Part shown: one piece after another, positions 34,455 through 44,600 of the stretch
Layout: every line of letters begins with the position of its first letter
Numbering within the stretch: position 1 is the first letter of the stretch
Origin: Deltaproteobacteria bacterium
Lineage (GTDB): Bacteria > Desulfobacterota > Dissulfuribacteria > Dissulfuribacterales > QOAL01
Direction: 5' to 3'
Assembly (NCBI GenBank): GCA_015493475.1
Contig: WGDC01000092.1
Span: forward strand, 1-45,812
Length of the DNA: 45,812 nucleotides
Made by a program: the position numbers and the translations under genes
Notes under the pieces: model-generated
What the model saw: the letters and a program-made list of their open reading frames with translations, nothing else
The model's database searches: none
What the model was told of the DNA's origin: nothing

Positions 34455-35318
34455 TCAGGAATTGCCCGAACCGGGGGGCTTTGACCCGCCAAATACGGAT
34501 TCGCCAGGCTCAATGACTCCTTTTGGCATTGTCGGTACTTCTTCCGCGCCAAGGATGTATCCGCCATCGAGCACTATCTTGGTACCGGTCAAAAAGGGCG
34601 AGCCAAAAACAAGGAAATCCACTGCCATAGTAATGTCCTCCATGGTCCCTATCCTTCCAAGAAGTGTATGTTTTATGATTGAATTTTTGTCCTTTTTTTT
34701 CAGAACTCCCCAGCCCCTTGTACAGGGGCCGTGTCTTGTTTCGAAGAAACCGAGCATAAGCTCGTTTACTCGGACATTCGGAGCGCCCATCCGCGCCCAC
34801 TGCTCCGTAAGCAGCCCCACCGCCCTGTTTGAAAGGCTATAGCAGTCGTTGAAAACAAGGCCCGCCGGGCCGAGCCTGCCGGTAATGCCGGAGATGGACG
34901 TAACGTTCACAACGCATCCCGCCTTTGATCTTTTCAGGTACGGCAAGGCTCTTGAAAAAAGTTGCCACTTTGCAGTAACAGTGGTTTGAAATTCAAGGTC
35001 CCACTGTTGCCTCGTGTAGCGACCGTGTACTACCGGCCAGCCCCCGCGTTCTATGTTGTTTATCAGGATATCGACGCAGCCGAAGGATTCAAGTGCAGCC
35101 TCCACTGTCTTCCTGGCACCCTCCTCTGTCCGGAGATCTGCTTCGACGGCCCTGTAATCACAGCCAGTATCCGACAGGCGAGCGTGCATTGTATCAAGGT
35201 CATCAAGCCAGTCAAAATAAGTTACGAGGCACCTGACGCCCTTTTTTAAAAGAAATCTTGCAACTGACAGTCCTATACCCCTTATGGCTCCCGTGACGAT
35301 AGCCACCGACGATCCCAT
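34455..35318 (-). CDS. Short-chain dehydrogenase/reductase-like protein without catalytic Lys
   Basis: This 287-residue Rossmann-fold protein begins MGSSVAIVTGAIRGIG with the TGxxxGIG nucleotide motif. NVTSISG supplies the catalytic Ser, and DCYSLSNRAV the Tyr. The family motif is YxxxK, but here it is YSLSN, with Asn in place of Lys. NNAG is also changed to NNIE. Activity as a normal oxidoreductase is therefore doubtful. The last ~30 residues, rich in Pro and Gly, are an extension. I chose the start at 35318 because the fold begins there and GGGGGA stands upstream; an ATG 69 bases earlier would add an unrelated peptide. It leads an operon with two sensor kinases. Confidence 0.85.
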   Translation of the reverse strand: MGSSVAIVTGAIRGIGLSVARFLLKKGVRCLVTYFDWLDDLDTMHARLSDTGCDYRAVEADLRTEEGARKTVEAALESFGCVDILINNIERGGWPVVHGRYTRQQWDLEFQTTVTAKWQLFSRALPYLKRSKAGCVVNVTSISGITGRLGPAGLVFNDCYSLSNRAVGLLTEQWARMGAPNVRVNELMLGFFETRHGPCTRGWGVLKKKDKNSIIKHTLLGRIGTMEDITMAVDFLVFGSPFLTGTKIVLDGGYILGAEEVPTMPKGVIEPGESVFGGSKPPGSGNS

Positions 35319-35503
35319 GGAATTTCCCCCTGAAGGCCCCTTCCCGGGACAGAATTGGTGCTCAGATACACTGTTCCTGCAGATCAATGTATAATGTTAC
35401 AGCAAAACAATTCCGTGATACATGCACAGATGCCTGCTGCTGTTTAAACGCCTGTTCTGAAAAGGGGCCCAAAATTTTCGAGTCGGTCCCAAGGCGGTTT
35501 CCT

Positions 35504-35532
35504 TTGCTGACAAATTGAATTAGGTTTATACT
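35504..35532 (+). promoter_or_regulatory. Sigma-70 type promoter for the Cys-cluster gene
   Basis: TTGCTG (35504-35509), a 17-base spacer and TATACT (35527-35532) make a fair promoter. Transcription would begin near 35539. This supports the ATG at 35572 rather than the in-frame GTG at 35536 as the start. Confidence 0.5.
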
Positions 35533-35571
35533 AAAGTGTTCAAAAATAAAAGAGCAAAAGGGGTTAGAAAT

Positions 35572-36378
35572 ATGTACGCACCAAGGGATGTCAAAAGGCC
35601 AATTGTGCCGGTACGGCTTGATCTTGACAGCACCATATGTTTTCATTGTGACAAGGAACTTGCCTGTTTCACCAAGTGCTGCCACAATAATTCTACCTTT
35701 CTTACCCCATATGACATAATAAGATTGAAACGGCGTTTTGCCATGGCATCTGACGAATTCCTTGTTACCTATACCGCGCCTGGCAAGATAGAGGCCTCTG
35801 ACCTGCCGGTTCCAATGATCAGGCTGCTCGAGGACAAGGGTAATGCGTGTCCGTTTCTCGGAGAAGGAGGATGCACTGTCTATGAAGACAGGCCCGTATC
35901 CTGCCGGTATTATCCGGTGGCGGCGGGTTTATTCCACAACTTTGATATCTCCGACAACGAAAACTTCTTTGCCCTTATAAAGGAGGGGCACTGCCTCGGC
36001 CATGACCTTGGCCAGGAGATGACCATTGCCGAGTGGCGGCAGGATCAGGGTATTCCTCCCTATGATGAGTTCAACAAGGGCTGGGTGGAGTTGATACTCA
36101 GGCGAAAAAGCCTTGGACCCTTTGTGGAAATTCCTGAAAAGACCCTCGAGATGTTTTTCATGGCCTGCTACAATATGGATGCATTCAGGCGGTTCGTCCT
36201 ATATAGCAACTTTCTCAAGATTTACAGGGTTTCCGAAGACAGGCTGCGGCAGGTAAAGGATAACGACGAGGCTCTGCTGAATCTCGGGTACGACTGGCTC
36301 ATGACTACGCTTTTCGGGGCCGGGAGGCTTGAATTAATAGAGCAAGTTGTCGAGGCGGACCAGGTCGAGTTGGATTGA
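35572..36378 (+). CDS. YkgJ-family cysteine cluster protein
   Basis: This 268-residue protein has the Cys pattern of the YkgJ/UPF0153 zinc- or iron-binding family: CFHCDKELACFTKCC (~12-26) and CPFLGEGGCTVYEDRPVSCRYYP (two parts, ~91-113). The C-terminal 150 residues are helical and extend beyond the short family members. The function of the family is not established; cluster or metal binding is inferred from the cysteines. The start at 35572 has AAAGGGG upstream and lies behind a promoter. It is divergent from the SDR operon. Confidence 0.85.
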   Translation: MYAPRDVKRPIVPVRLDLDSTICFHCDKELACFTKCCHNNSTFLTPYDIIRLKRRFAMASDEFLVTYTAPGKIEASDLPVPMIRLLEDKGNACPFLGEGGCTVYEDRPVSCRYYPVAAGLFHNFDISDNENFFALIKEGHCLGHDLGQEMTIAEWRQDQGIPPYDEFNKGWVELILRRKSLGPFVEIPEKTLEMFFMACYNMDAFRRFVLYSNFLKIYRVSEDRLRQVKDNDEALLNLGYDWLMTTLFGAGRLELIEQVVEADQVELD

Positions 36379-36453
36379 TCCCTTGTGTTGTTCATACGCA
36401 CTGACAGAAGTGAGATTTTTGAAATAAATAAGACAAAGAAAATCTTAAAACTC

Positions 36454-36482
36454 TTGACATGTTGAACTATCCGGGTTATTGT
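36454..36482 (+). promoter_or_regulatory. Sigma-70 type promoter for the DVU0772-like gene
   Basis: A perfect -35 box TTGACA (36454-36459) is followed by a 17-base spacer and TATTGT (36477-36482). The start of transcription would be near 36489. The gene's AAGGAGG ribosome binding site and ATG follow at 36514-36533. Confidence 0.6.
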
Positions 36483-36530
36483 CAACTAAATGAGATTTTT
36501 TCTCGATTACAAGAAGGAGGCTGCGGCATA

Positions 36531-36917
36531 ATGGCGATGGGGCTTCAGGAACTCAGGCAAAGAAGAGACATTGTTGACAGAATAGACTGGGATATGACCC
36601 AGGAAAAGGCTATTGATATGTACCTTGAATGGGGCGCCGGTTGGACACGGGGCAACGACTTTGTCAGAAGCGCTGAAGATGAGTCTTACTATTTTGTTAT
36701 ATACGAGTGGGAGTCACCGCCGCAGGTCACCCTTTTAAGGCGGGATTCCATGGATGTTGAAGAGCTCGCCAAGATTCCTGTGGACAAGAGATTATTCCTA
36801 AAGTCCCTTGAAGAAGGGGGTCAGAAGGCAGGGGTGGGAGTCTATAATCCTACCGCGGATCTTAAAAAATGGCTCTCTGAGGCGCTCTCTGGGCCCCCGG
36901 TCGAACAGATTTTGTGA
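36531..36917 (+). CDS. DVU0772-family small protein
   Basis: This 128-residue soluble protein begins MAMGLQELRQRRDIVDRIDWDMT and has YLEWG and YFVIYEWESPPQVTLLRRD segments. I recognise it as the small conserved type known in sulfate reducers as DVU0772 (name from memory). Its function is unknown. A strong promoter and an AAGGAGG ribosome binding site suggest good expression. The start at 36531 is selected by that site; an ATG at 36459 lies inside the promoter. It is followed by a ten-pair hairpin. Confidence 0.75.
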   Translation: MAMGLQELRQRRDIVDRIDWDMTQEKAIDMYLEWGAGWTRGNDFVRSAEDESYYFVIYEWESPPQVTLLRRDSMDVEELAKIPVDKRLFLKSLEEGGQKAGVGVYNPTADLKKWLSEALSGPPVEQIL

Positions 36918-36957
36918 AGCTCCTTCTTTCAAAACACCTCGAGCTCTTACCCGCCAG

Positions 36958-36997
36958 GGGGCTGCTTGTTCCCTTTATCCTTTCCGCAAGCAGCCCC
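36958..36997 (+). terminator. Ten-pair hairpin after the DVU0772-like gene
   Basis: GGGGCTGCTT (36958-36967) and AAGCAGCCCC (36988-36997) pair perfectly around a 20-base loop. Only a weak TGTATTT follows, so it may be an RNA-stabilising or bidirectional structure instead of a simple terminator. Confidence 0.5.
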
Positions 36998-37067
36998 TGT
37001 ATTTCCCAAGCAGAGGGAGGACGGGAACGGTTGACGAGAAAGCCAGGTAGTCTTAATCTTCTGCACG

Positions 37068-37514
37068 ATGAACGGTGAACCGCAATCAGAAAAATGGACT
37101 CCCCAAGCCTGTCTAAGGACACAGATGCTTGGTGCTGCGCTGATGTGGTCGGCTGTGGGAATTTTTCTTTGTGGAAGGGGCCTTGTCAACATTATTAAGG
37201 TCGAGGATCCTTACAAGTTTCTGTGGGTTGCTATTGCCCTTGTTGCAGGCCTTTTCAAGGCCAAGATGGTGCTTGAGAAGACGGCCTTCAGGATAGTCGA
37301 CCGGATAAGGAACAGGCCGGATCCCTCGTGCCTTTTTGGATTCATGCCTGTAAAGAGCTACCTGCTTATCGGTGCGATGATAATGTTGGGGATTCTTCTA
37401 AGGAAAAGTTCCCTGAACAGGTCCCTTGTGTGGAGTGTCTACATAGCCATAGGCGCCGCTCTTTTCGCATCGAGCAGGATATTTTGGAAAAACTGGAAAC
37501 AGGCGCGTGGATAA
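37068..37514 (+). CDS. Small four-helix membrane protein, unknown function
   Basis: This 148-residue protein has four hydrophobic stretches: MLGAALMWSAVGIFLC (~20-35), FLWVAIALVAGLF (~49-61), YLLIGAMIMLGIL (~99-111) and WSVYIAIGAALFA (~121-133). It also has conserved-looking polar residues between them. I do not recognise the family with certainty; similar small membrane proteins occur in Desulfobacterota. It ends one base before the stop of the convergent TPR-methyltransferase gene, so the two ends cannot both have separate terminators. Confidence 0.6.
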   Translation: MNGEPQSEKWTPQACLRTQMLGAALMWSAVGIFLCGRGLVNIIKVEDPYKFLWVAIALVAGLFKAKMVLEKTAFRIVDRIRNRPDPSCLFGFMPVKSYLLIGAMIMLGILLRKSSLNRSLVWSVYIAIGAALFASSRIFWKNWKQARG

Positions 37515-37515
37515 G

Positions 37516-38817
37516 CTATGTGACCGCCTTCTGTGCGGCAAACAGGAGGCCCTTTACGTCCTTTCCCTCTTCCTTTCTAAGTGTAATAGCAAGGTCTTTT
37601 ATGTGTTTCAGTCCGGCCCTTTCAAGGGCCGTTTTGACATAGCCGTGTGAATGGCGGTAACGGCCGCTTTTTCCAAGTTGGTAGCCCCTGCTTTCTTCAT
37701 CCTTTTTCATCTTTTCAACGGAAAAGCCCAGGATCCCGCCAGGGTAAAGGGATTTTTTTATCCTCTTGAATACTGGCTCAAGGGCGCCCATGTAGCAAAG
37801 GCAGTCGGAACTATAGACGAGGTGGAATTTTCTATCAGTGGGCCACCTCTCGACTATGTCTCCTTGGTAAAGGGCATCGTAGACGCCTTTTGCCATAGCC
37901 TCTCGGAGCATCTTTCGAGAGCAATCCATTCCGGCAAGGAAGGAAGCAAAGGGTCTGTACCGGTGGGCTCCAAGGCCGGTTCCGCATCCAAGGTCCATGA
38001 TTGACCACTTGTAATCAAGGAGGTCCTGAAGAAAACCAAAGAGTTTTTCCGGGGTCCGGTATTGTAGCCTTCCCACGAGTATTTCCTCGAACTGCCCTGC
38101 ACAGTCATCAAACGTCCTCTTGACATATTCGGCGGGCGCCCTTTCGGGTGCTTTCATGCGGCCCATGCTTTGAAGAAGAAATCTGGCAGTCGGTTCGTCT
38201 TTATTTAACGCAAGGACGTGGAGAAGCTCCTTCTCTGCTTCTTCGTACCTGCCAAGCCTGAAAAGTAGGCATCCAAGGTTGAAGCGGGCTGAAAAATAGC
38301 CGCTGTCAAGGGCAAGCGCCCCTTTAAAAAGGGAACATGCCTCATCAAGACGCCCAAGGCCTTCCATGACCACGCCAAGATTGTTCAGGCAAGGGGCGTG
38401 TCCGGGTGCAATAGCCAATGCCTTCCTGAGCGACTGTTTCGCCCCCATAAGATCGCCAGTTTCCTTTTGAAGCAGTCCGAGGTTATTCCACGCATGATAA
38501 AATGACGGGGAAATAGTCGTTATGCGGATATAAAGTTTTTTAGCTTCCTCGTGATCTCCTTTAATATGCAGTGTGCGGGCCAGGTTGTACAGGCTTGGTA
38601 CGTGTTCAGGGGCCTGCGTGATGGCCTGCGTTAAAAGCTTTACGGCCTCATCCGTTTTCCCCTGCTCCATGCGGATAGCTCCAAGAAGTCCCAAGGTTTC
38701 ATGGTGGCTGTTCCCGTTCTCAATGAGACGCTCAAGTATCCATGCAGCTTTGTCTTTGTTGCCGGATTTCAATGCGCAAACTGCATTTTTGAGGCCTTTT
38801 TTCACTTGAATGTCCAC
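37516..38817 (-). CDS. TPR-repeat protein with SAM-dependent methyltransferase domain
   Basis: This 433-residue fusion has about five to six tetratricopeptide repeats in residues ~1-215 (for example WNNLGLLQKETGDLMGA and LNNLGVVMEGLGRLDEA). They are followed by a class I methyltransferase with the SAM motif IMDLGCGTGLGA (~272-283) and GDIVERWP, YSSDCLCYMGAL. Such fusions often modify a partner protein or lipid bound by the repeats; the target is not evident. It has no signal peptide and is probably cytoplasmic. It is divergent from the efflux operon, with a 192-base space between. Confidence 0.87.
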   Translation of the reverse strand: MDIQVKKGLKNAVCALKSGNKDKAAWILERLIENGNSHHETLGLLGAIRMEQGKTDEAVKLLTQAITQAPEHVPSLYNLARTLHIKGDHEEAKKLYIRITTISPSFYHAWNNLGLLQKETGDLMGAKQSLRKALAIAPGHAPCLNNLGVVMEGLGRLDEACSLFKGALALDSGYFSARFNLGCLLFRLGRYEEAEKELLHVLALNKDEPTARFLLQSMGRMKAPERAPAEYVKRTFDDCAGQFEEILVGRLQYRTPEKLFGFLQDLLDYKWSIMDLGCGTGLGAHRYRPFASFLAGMDCSRKMLREAMAKGVYDALYQGDIVERWPTDRKFHLVYSSDCLCYMGALEPVFKRIKKSLYPGGILGFSVEKMKKDEESRGYQLGKSGRYRHSHGYVKTALERAGLKHIKDLAITLRKEEGKDVKGLLFAAQKAVT

Positions 38818-39009
38818 GGTGACAGTATTCTTTTATTGCCAAAATTGCTGCATCATTTAATATAGCCCCATTAAGGGCAGGCAGGCTGTTTGCCCCTTCC
38901 TGTTGAAAAGGAACTGATTTTGCATATAACATATAATCAGTTATCCAAACCATTTTAATTAACACTAAACGTATCAGATTGCGCTGTCTGTGAATAGACT
39001 ATCGTTCAG

Positions 39010-40419
39010 ATGAACCACTCGATAAATAACAGCCGGGCACAGCTTCTGTTGCTGTTTTCGATTTTATGCGTGCTATGTATGCCGCGAGGGGGTGCCTGTA
39101 GCGGGGATACTGCCGCCAGGCCCCTGACGCTTAGAGGCGCCTTTGAAATGGCCATGAAGGAAAGCCCCGTGATGAAACAGGCGAAGGCCTCCAAGCTGAA
39201 GGCGGAGGCCCAGGTGGGCCAGGCCATCAGCGCCTTTTTGCCAAAGGTAAACCTGGAGCTCGGTTACAGCCATTCTGACAATCCGGTAATGGTCTTCTCA
39301 AACAAACTTAACCAGGCCGAGTTCACCCGGGCTGATTTTGACGTGGGCAAGCTCAACAACCCGGACTACCGTGATAATTGGCAGTACAAGGTGGTGATGC
39401 GTCAGCCAGTTTTTAACGAGGGAAGGGAATATATTGGCTACAAAACCTCGATGCTTGCCCAGGGTATAACCGGCCTCGCCTTCAAGCAAACAGCACAAAT
39501 GGTGCTTTTCATGGTTGAACAGGCATATTGCCAGGCCCTGCTTGCGGAGGAGAATGTCGGCGTTCTGAGCTCCGCTTACAAGACCGCCGCCCTTCACGAA
39601 AACCTTGCCAGGAAACGTTATGAGGCGGGTCTTGTCCTGAAGTCCGACCTTCTTGGGGCGATGGTCCAAAAGACAAAGGTGGAGAGACAGCTTTTCAAGG
39701 CCGAATCCGATTTCAGCATTGCACTCGCCTCCTTAGACAACGCCATGGGTGTGAACCAGGCCTTGAAATGGAAGCTAAAGCCAGTGGATTTTGAAGGCTG
39801 GAATGAGGAGGATCTCCGTCACTGGATAGGGATCGCTAAGAAAAACAGGCCGGAATACTTCATGGCCAAAAAACGGCTAAAGATCGCCGATTACCGGCAT
39901 CGCCAGGCACTGTTCCATTTCCTGCCCTCTTTGAATCTCGTGGGTGTATACGAAGGGGATCGTCAGAACCTTTCCTATTTTGGAGGAGATTCCTGGACGC
40001 TTATGGCCACTGTTTCAATGAACATCTTTAACGGTTTTGGTGATAGGGCTGCCGTGTCCGAGGCAGAGGCGGACAGGCAAAAGGCTGCTGCAAGGCTCAG
40101 GCAGGTAGAGCAGCAAATAGAGCTCGAGGTCCGTCGGGCGTTTTTCCGTTTCGAGACGGCCAAAAAACAGTTGAGTGTGGCTATGCAAGCGGTGAAGCAG
40201 GCAAGAGAGAGCCAGAAGATACTTAGAAACAGGTACGCCAACGGGCTCGCACTTATGGTGGAGCTCCTTGCTGCAGATACCAGCGTCAAGGAGACCATGC
40301 TGGAAGAGGCGGCCGCCAGGTTTGATGCTCGGCTCGCCTTATCGGACCTCAAGCGTAAGGCAGGAATCCTTGGAAGGGAAATCCTTGGGGGGAATGGACA
40401 TATTGATGCGCAGCGTTGA
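39010..40419 (+). CDS. TolC-family outer membrane efflux protein
   Basis: This 469-residue protein has a signal peptide (LLLLFSILCVLCMPRGGACS, ~12-31), followed by two outer-membrane-efflux repeats with long helices. QAYCQALLAEENVGVL and AFFRFETAKKQLSVA mark the helical barrel. It forms the exit duct of a tripartite pump. Its stop overlaps the region just before the adaptor gene, and the three pump genes form one transcript. No good ribosome binding site is seen before this first ATG. Confidence 0.92.
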   Translation: MNHSINNSRAQLLLLFSILCVLCMPRGGACSGDTAARPLTLRGAFEMAMKESPVMKQAKASKLKAEAQVGQAISAFLPKVNLELGYSHSDNPVMVFSNKLNQAEFTRADFDVGKLNNPDYRDNWQYKVVMRQPVFNEGREYIGYKTSMLAQGITGLAFKQTAQMVLFMVEQAYCQALLAEENVGVLSSAYKTAALHENLARKRYEAGLVLKSDLLGAMVQKTKVERQLFKAESDFSIALASLDNAMGVNQALKWKLKPVDFEGWNEEDLRHWIGIAKKNRPEYFMAKKRLKIADYRHRQALFHFLPSLNLVGVYEGDRQNLSYFGGDSWTLMATVSMNIFNGFGDRAAVSEAEADRQKAAARLRQVEQQIELEVRRAFFRFETAKKQLSVAMQAVKQARESQKILRNRYANGLALMVELLAADTSVKETMLEEAAARFDARLALSDLKRKAGILGREILGGNGHIDAQR

Positions 40420-40427
40420 GAGGAAAT

Positions 40428-41627
40428 ATGCAGGGGCATGAAAATATTGGGAAAAATCAGTGGGGCTGGTTTCTCGCTTGCTGTATATGTATTCTGCCCG
40501 GGTTTTTGGTTGCAGGATGCAGCAGCGAGAAGTCCAAGGAAGAACTTTCTGTTGTTCATACCTTTAATGCGGAAATCCTGAAGGTAAAGCGTCAGGAGTT
40601 GCCGAGCATCCGCGTTTTCCCTGGCCTGGTGAAATCCAAGGTGCAGGTTACGCTTGCCTCCAAGGTGCCTGGATACGTGAAGGAGGTCCCTGTACAGATT
40701 GGTGACGGGGTGAGGAAGGGACAGCTTCTCGTACTCGTGGATGATACGGACCTCAAGGCCCGCATAAAGGCGCTTTACGAACAAAGGGCAGCGGTATCCG
40801 GCGAGCTCAATGCCATAGAGGCGAGATACGAGTACGCGAAGATCAACTTCGAAAGATTCAAGAGGCTTTTCAAGGAGGAGTCAGCAACAAAGGACGAACT
40901 TGATAGGGCAAGGACCAGGTTTAATGCGCTGAAAAACGAGACAGGCAGCCTCCAGTCAAAGATTAAGGCAGTCAATGCCGAGATAAAGGAAGCCAGGAAC
41001 CAGCTTGCCTATCTCAGGATAAAGGCCCCCTTAGACGGCTGGATAGCAGAGCGCAACGTCGATCCCGGTACGTATGTGAACCCTGGAGTCCCGCTCATCA
41101 GGTTGGACGGCAGGGGTGCAGGCTTCTGGTTCGAGGCCAATGTGGACGATGTACTCATAGAAAATATCGTGCCCGGGGAGTCCGTAACTGTCTCAATACC
41201 GGCCATAGATCTGGTGGCAAATGTGAAAGTTGAGCATGTTCAGCGTTCATCCAATGTGGCAACGCACACCTTCACCCTTCTTGCGGATATGGATTCCATG
41301 AAGCTAAAAAGCGGGTTGTTCGGCAGGGTCTTTGTCAGAACCGGTCAGGTCACCACGATAATCCTGCCTGAAAAGGTCATTGTAAAACGCGCCGGCATAA
41401 ATGGGGTCTATGTGGTTGATGAGAACAAAACCGTGCACTGGAGAATAGTGCGTCTCGGCAAGAAGTGGCTCAGGACTGGGTCAGGATTCCTGCCTGTTTT
41501 GCAGGATGTGCCGGCGGGAGGCCAGGGGAAGGAGCTTTTCGTAACCATCCTGAGTGGCCTCGAAGAAGGGGAAGAGATAATCTCGTCCAACCTCATGCAG
41601 GCAAGGGAGGGCGCTCGACTTGAGTAA
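40428..41627 (+). CDS. RND efflux periplasmic adaptor lipoprotein
   Basis: This 399-residue membrane fusion protein has a lipoprotein signal with the lipobox LVAGC (~27-31). The barrel-sandwich half-motifs VPGYVKEVPVQIGDGVRKGQLL and LRIKAPLDGWIAERNVDPGTYV (in parts) flank an alpha hairpin, and beta-barrel and membrane-proximal domains follow. It joins the TolC duct to the RND pump. The start at 40428 is chosen because AGAGGA stands just upstream; a TTG at 40416 would overlap the tolC stop. Its end overlaps the pump gene by eight bases. Confidence 0.93.
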   Translation: MQGHENIGKNQWGWFLACCICILPGFLVAGCSSEKSKEELSVVHTFNAEILKVKRQELPSIRVFPGLVKSKVQVTLASKVPGYVKEVPVQIGDGVRKGQLLVLVDDTDLKARIKALYEQRAAVSGELNAIEARYEYAKINFERFKRLFKEESATKDELDRARTRFNALKNETGSLQSKIKAVNAEIKEARNQLAYLRIKAPLDGWIAERNVDPGTYVNPGVPLIRLDGRGAGFWFEANVDDVLIENIVPGESVTVSIPAIDLVANVKVEHVQRSSNVATHTFTLLADMDSMKLKSGLFGRVFVRTGQVTTIILPEKVIVKRAGINGVYVVDENKTVHWRIVRLGKKWLRTGSGFLPVLQDVPAGGQGKELFVTILSGLEEGEEIISSNLMQAREGARLE

Positions 41628-44600
41628 CCAGTCAGGCCCGTCCATGCAGGGATTTACCCACAAAGCGCCGTTTCTTACCTGGCTCACCAGGACGTTCGTT
41701 GATTCAAAGCTTACAGGCCTCATCGTGCTGTTTTCCTTGCTCCTTGGGGCATTCGCCATCTATTTCACCCCGAGCGAGGAAGAACCTCAGATCGTGGTCC
41801 CCATGGTTGATGTCATGGTTAACATGCCAGGGGCAAGTCCAAAGGAGATAGAAAATCGTGTTATAGGCCCCATGGAGCGCCTTTTGTGGGAGATACCAGG
41901 TGTTGAGTACGTTTATTCAACTGCTATGGACGGCAGGGCGCTGACCATAGTCCGGTTCTACGTCGGGCAGGATACCGAGGCGAGCCTGCTCAAGACATAT
42001 GACAAGCTCTATTCTCACTTTGACTGGATACCGCCCGGATGCAGTAAGCCGCTGCTTAAACTTCACTCCATTGATGATGTTCCCATTGTTTGCCTAACCC
42101 TGTGGGGCGACGGTTACAGTAGTCTTCAACTCAGACAGGTGGCAGCCAGGCTTAGGGAAGAGATAAAGAAGATTCCAGGTATCAGTGAGACCTTCATCAA
42201 GGGAGGACTCAGAAGGCAGCTCAGGATAAACCTAAGGCAGGAGGCTCTAAGCAGCCTGGGCCTTGATGCTGCCGATGTTATACAGGCCCTTTCGTCACAA
42301 AACAAAGCCTCCTGGATAGCCAACATCACAAGAGACAACATGGCGTTTTCCCTGAGGCTCAACAACTTTTTCTCATCAAAGGAGGATGTGAACCGGGCGG
42401 TTGTCAAGGTTACCAAAGGCAGAATTGTGCGTCTTGGGCAGATAGCCGACATATTGGACGGGCCAGAGGAACCCGAGTCTTATGTGATGATAGGCGCCGG
42501 AGCCGGGCACAAGGAAAAGCATGGTGTAGAATTTTCTCCAGGCAGCTTGAAACCTGCTGTAACCATAGCTATCGCAAAGAGAAAGGGATGGAATGCCACC
42601 TACCTTGCCAACGAGATACTGAAAAAGGTCAAGGCAACGAGAGGCTTTATCCTTCCGGACAATATTCATTACGTGGTTACAAGGAATTACGGTGAAACGG
42701 CCAAGGAAAAGTCCAACGAGCTTCTTGAACATCTCGCCATAGCCACCCTATCCGTTGCAGTGTTAATGGCCCTGCTCCTCGGCGTGAGGGCGAGTCTTGT
42801 GGTGCTCGTGGCCATTCCGGTCACATTGGCCTTCACGCTCTTCATCTACTACATCCACGGTTATACCCTTAACAGGGTCACGCTTTTCGCCCTCATTTTC
42901 TGTATAGGAATACTGGTGGACGATCCAATAGTGGACGTGGAAAATATTGTGCGCCATGTCAGGCTTCCCTTCAACAAGAGTCGTCCGCTCAAGGACATAA
43001 TCGTTGAGGCGGTTGTGGAGGTTGGAAGTCCCCTCATTCTTGCCACATTCACGGTTATTGTTGCTATTTTGCCCTTGGCCTTTGTCAGGGGGCTCATGGG
43101 ACCGTACATGCGGCCCATGCCAGTAGGCGCTTCTGTGGCCATGTTCCTGTCCATGGTGATCTCTTTTGTTATTACACCTTGGACCGCCTATCATATTCTT
43201 GGGAAAAGGGAACAGGAAAAGGTCGAGAAGGATACCTGGCTTGACAGGATGTACAGGTGGGCCATGGGGCACCTGCTCGAAAAGGACTATCAGCGCTGGA
43301 TGTTTCTTGGGGTAATGGCACTGCTTTTTGTTTTCGCCTGTTCCCTCATCTATTTCAAGGTGGTGCGCGTAAAGATGTTGCCTTTTGATAACAAGAGCGA
43401 GTTCCAGGTCATCATAGACATGCCGGAGGGTACATCCCTTGAGCGTACGGCTCGGGTGGCCGAGGAGCTCGGAAACGTTCTCGACAGGGAGAAGGTGGTC
43501 ACTGATTACGAGCTTTACGTGGGAACGGCCTCTCCCTTCAATTTTAACGGCCTCGTGCGTCACTACTACTTGAGGCGCGGACCCAACGTGGCTGATATCC
43601 AGGTGAATCTCATACCAAAACATGAAAGGAGTGAGCAGAGTCACTCCATAGCAAAAAGGCTTAGGCCCAAGCTGCAAAAGGTTGCAAGGAAATATAATGC
43701 CAGGATTAAGGTTACAGAGATACCGCCGGGGCCCCCGGTGCTCCAGACCCTCGTGGCAGAGGTTTACGGTCCTAATTACGAGAAACAGATTGACGTAGCA
43801 AGAAAGGTAAAGAAGATTTTTGAAAATACAGAGGGAGTCGTTGATGTGGACTGGTACATGACTGCACCCCAGCCTGAATATGGGGTGGTCGTGGAAAAGG
43901 ACAAGGCGGCAGAGTTGGGAGTTTCGCCAGCTCGTGTGCTCCAGGTTCTCAGCGCATACGTGGCCGGGAGGCAGGTAGGCCTTCTTCATGTCGCCTCAGC
44001 ACCGGAAGACGTCAAAATCGTGTTAAGGCTCCCAAGAAGCGAGCGGTCCGGGCCATTGGACCTATCCTCAATGAAGGTGCGGTCCAAGTCGGGCAAGATG
44101 GTATCCATAGCAGAACTTGCCCGTGTTGAGAATGTTATAAGGCCCCATCCCATTTACCACAAGAATTTAAAGCCCGTGGTCTATGTTACCGGAGATGTGT
44201 CTGGCAAGGAGGAGAGTCCCATCTATGCCATTCTTAAGGCCAACAAGGCCCTTGAAAAACTTAAGACCCCGGACGGCAAGACAGGCATTGATATTTATTA
44301 TATCAGGCAGCCGTTTTCTCCCGATGAGTGGGCAATGAAATGGGACGGGGAGTGGCAGGTGACTTACGAGGTCTTCAGGGATATGGGCATCGCTTTCGCC
44401 GTTGTTATAGTGCTGATATATATCCTGGTAGTGGGCTGGTTCAAGTCCTACACGGTTCCTCTCGTTATCCTGGCTCCCATTCCCCTTTCCCTCATAGGCA
44501 TTATCCCGGCCCACGCTATGCTGAACGCCTTTTTCACTGCCACTTCCATGATCGGTTTTATTGCCGGGGCGGGCATAGTCGTGCGTAATTCCATCATCCT

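Noticed and set aside
42763-43989. 408-codon frame on the minus strand
   Set aside because: It is entirely opposite the RND pump gene, rich in His and Cys as expected of an antisense shadow, and has no family features.
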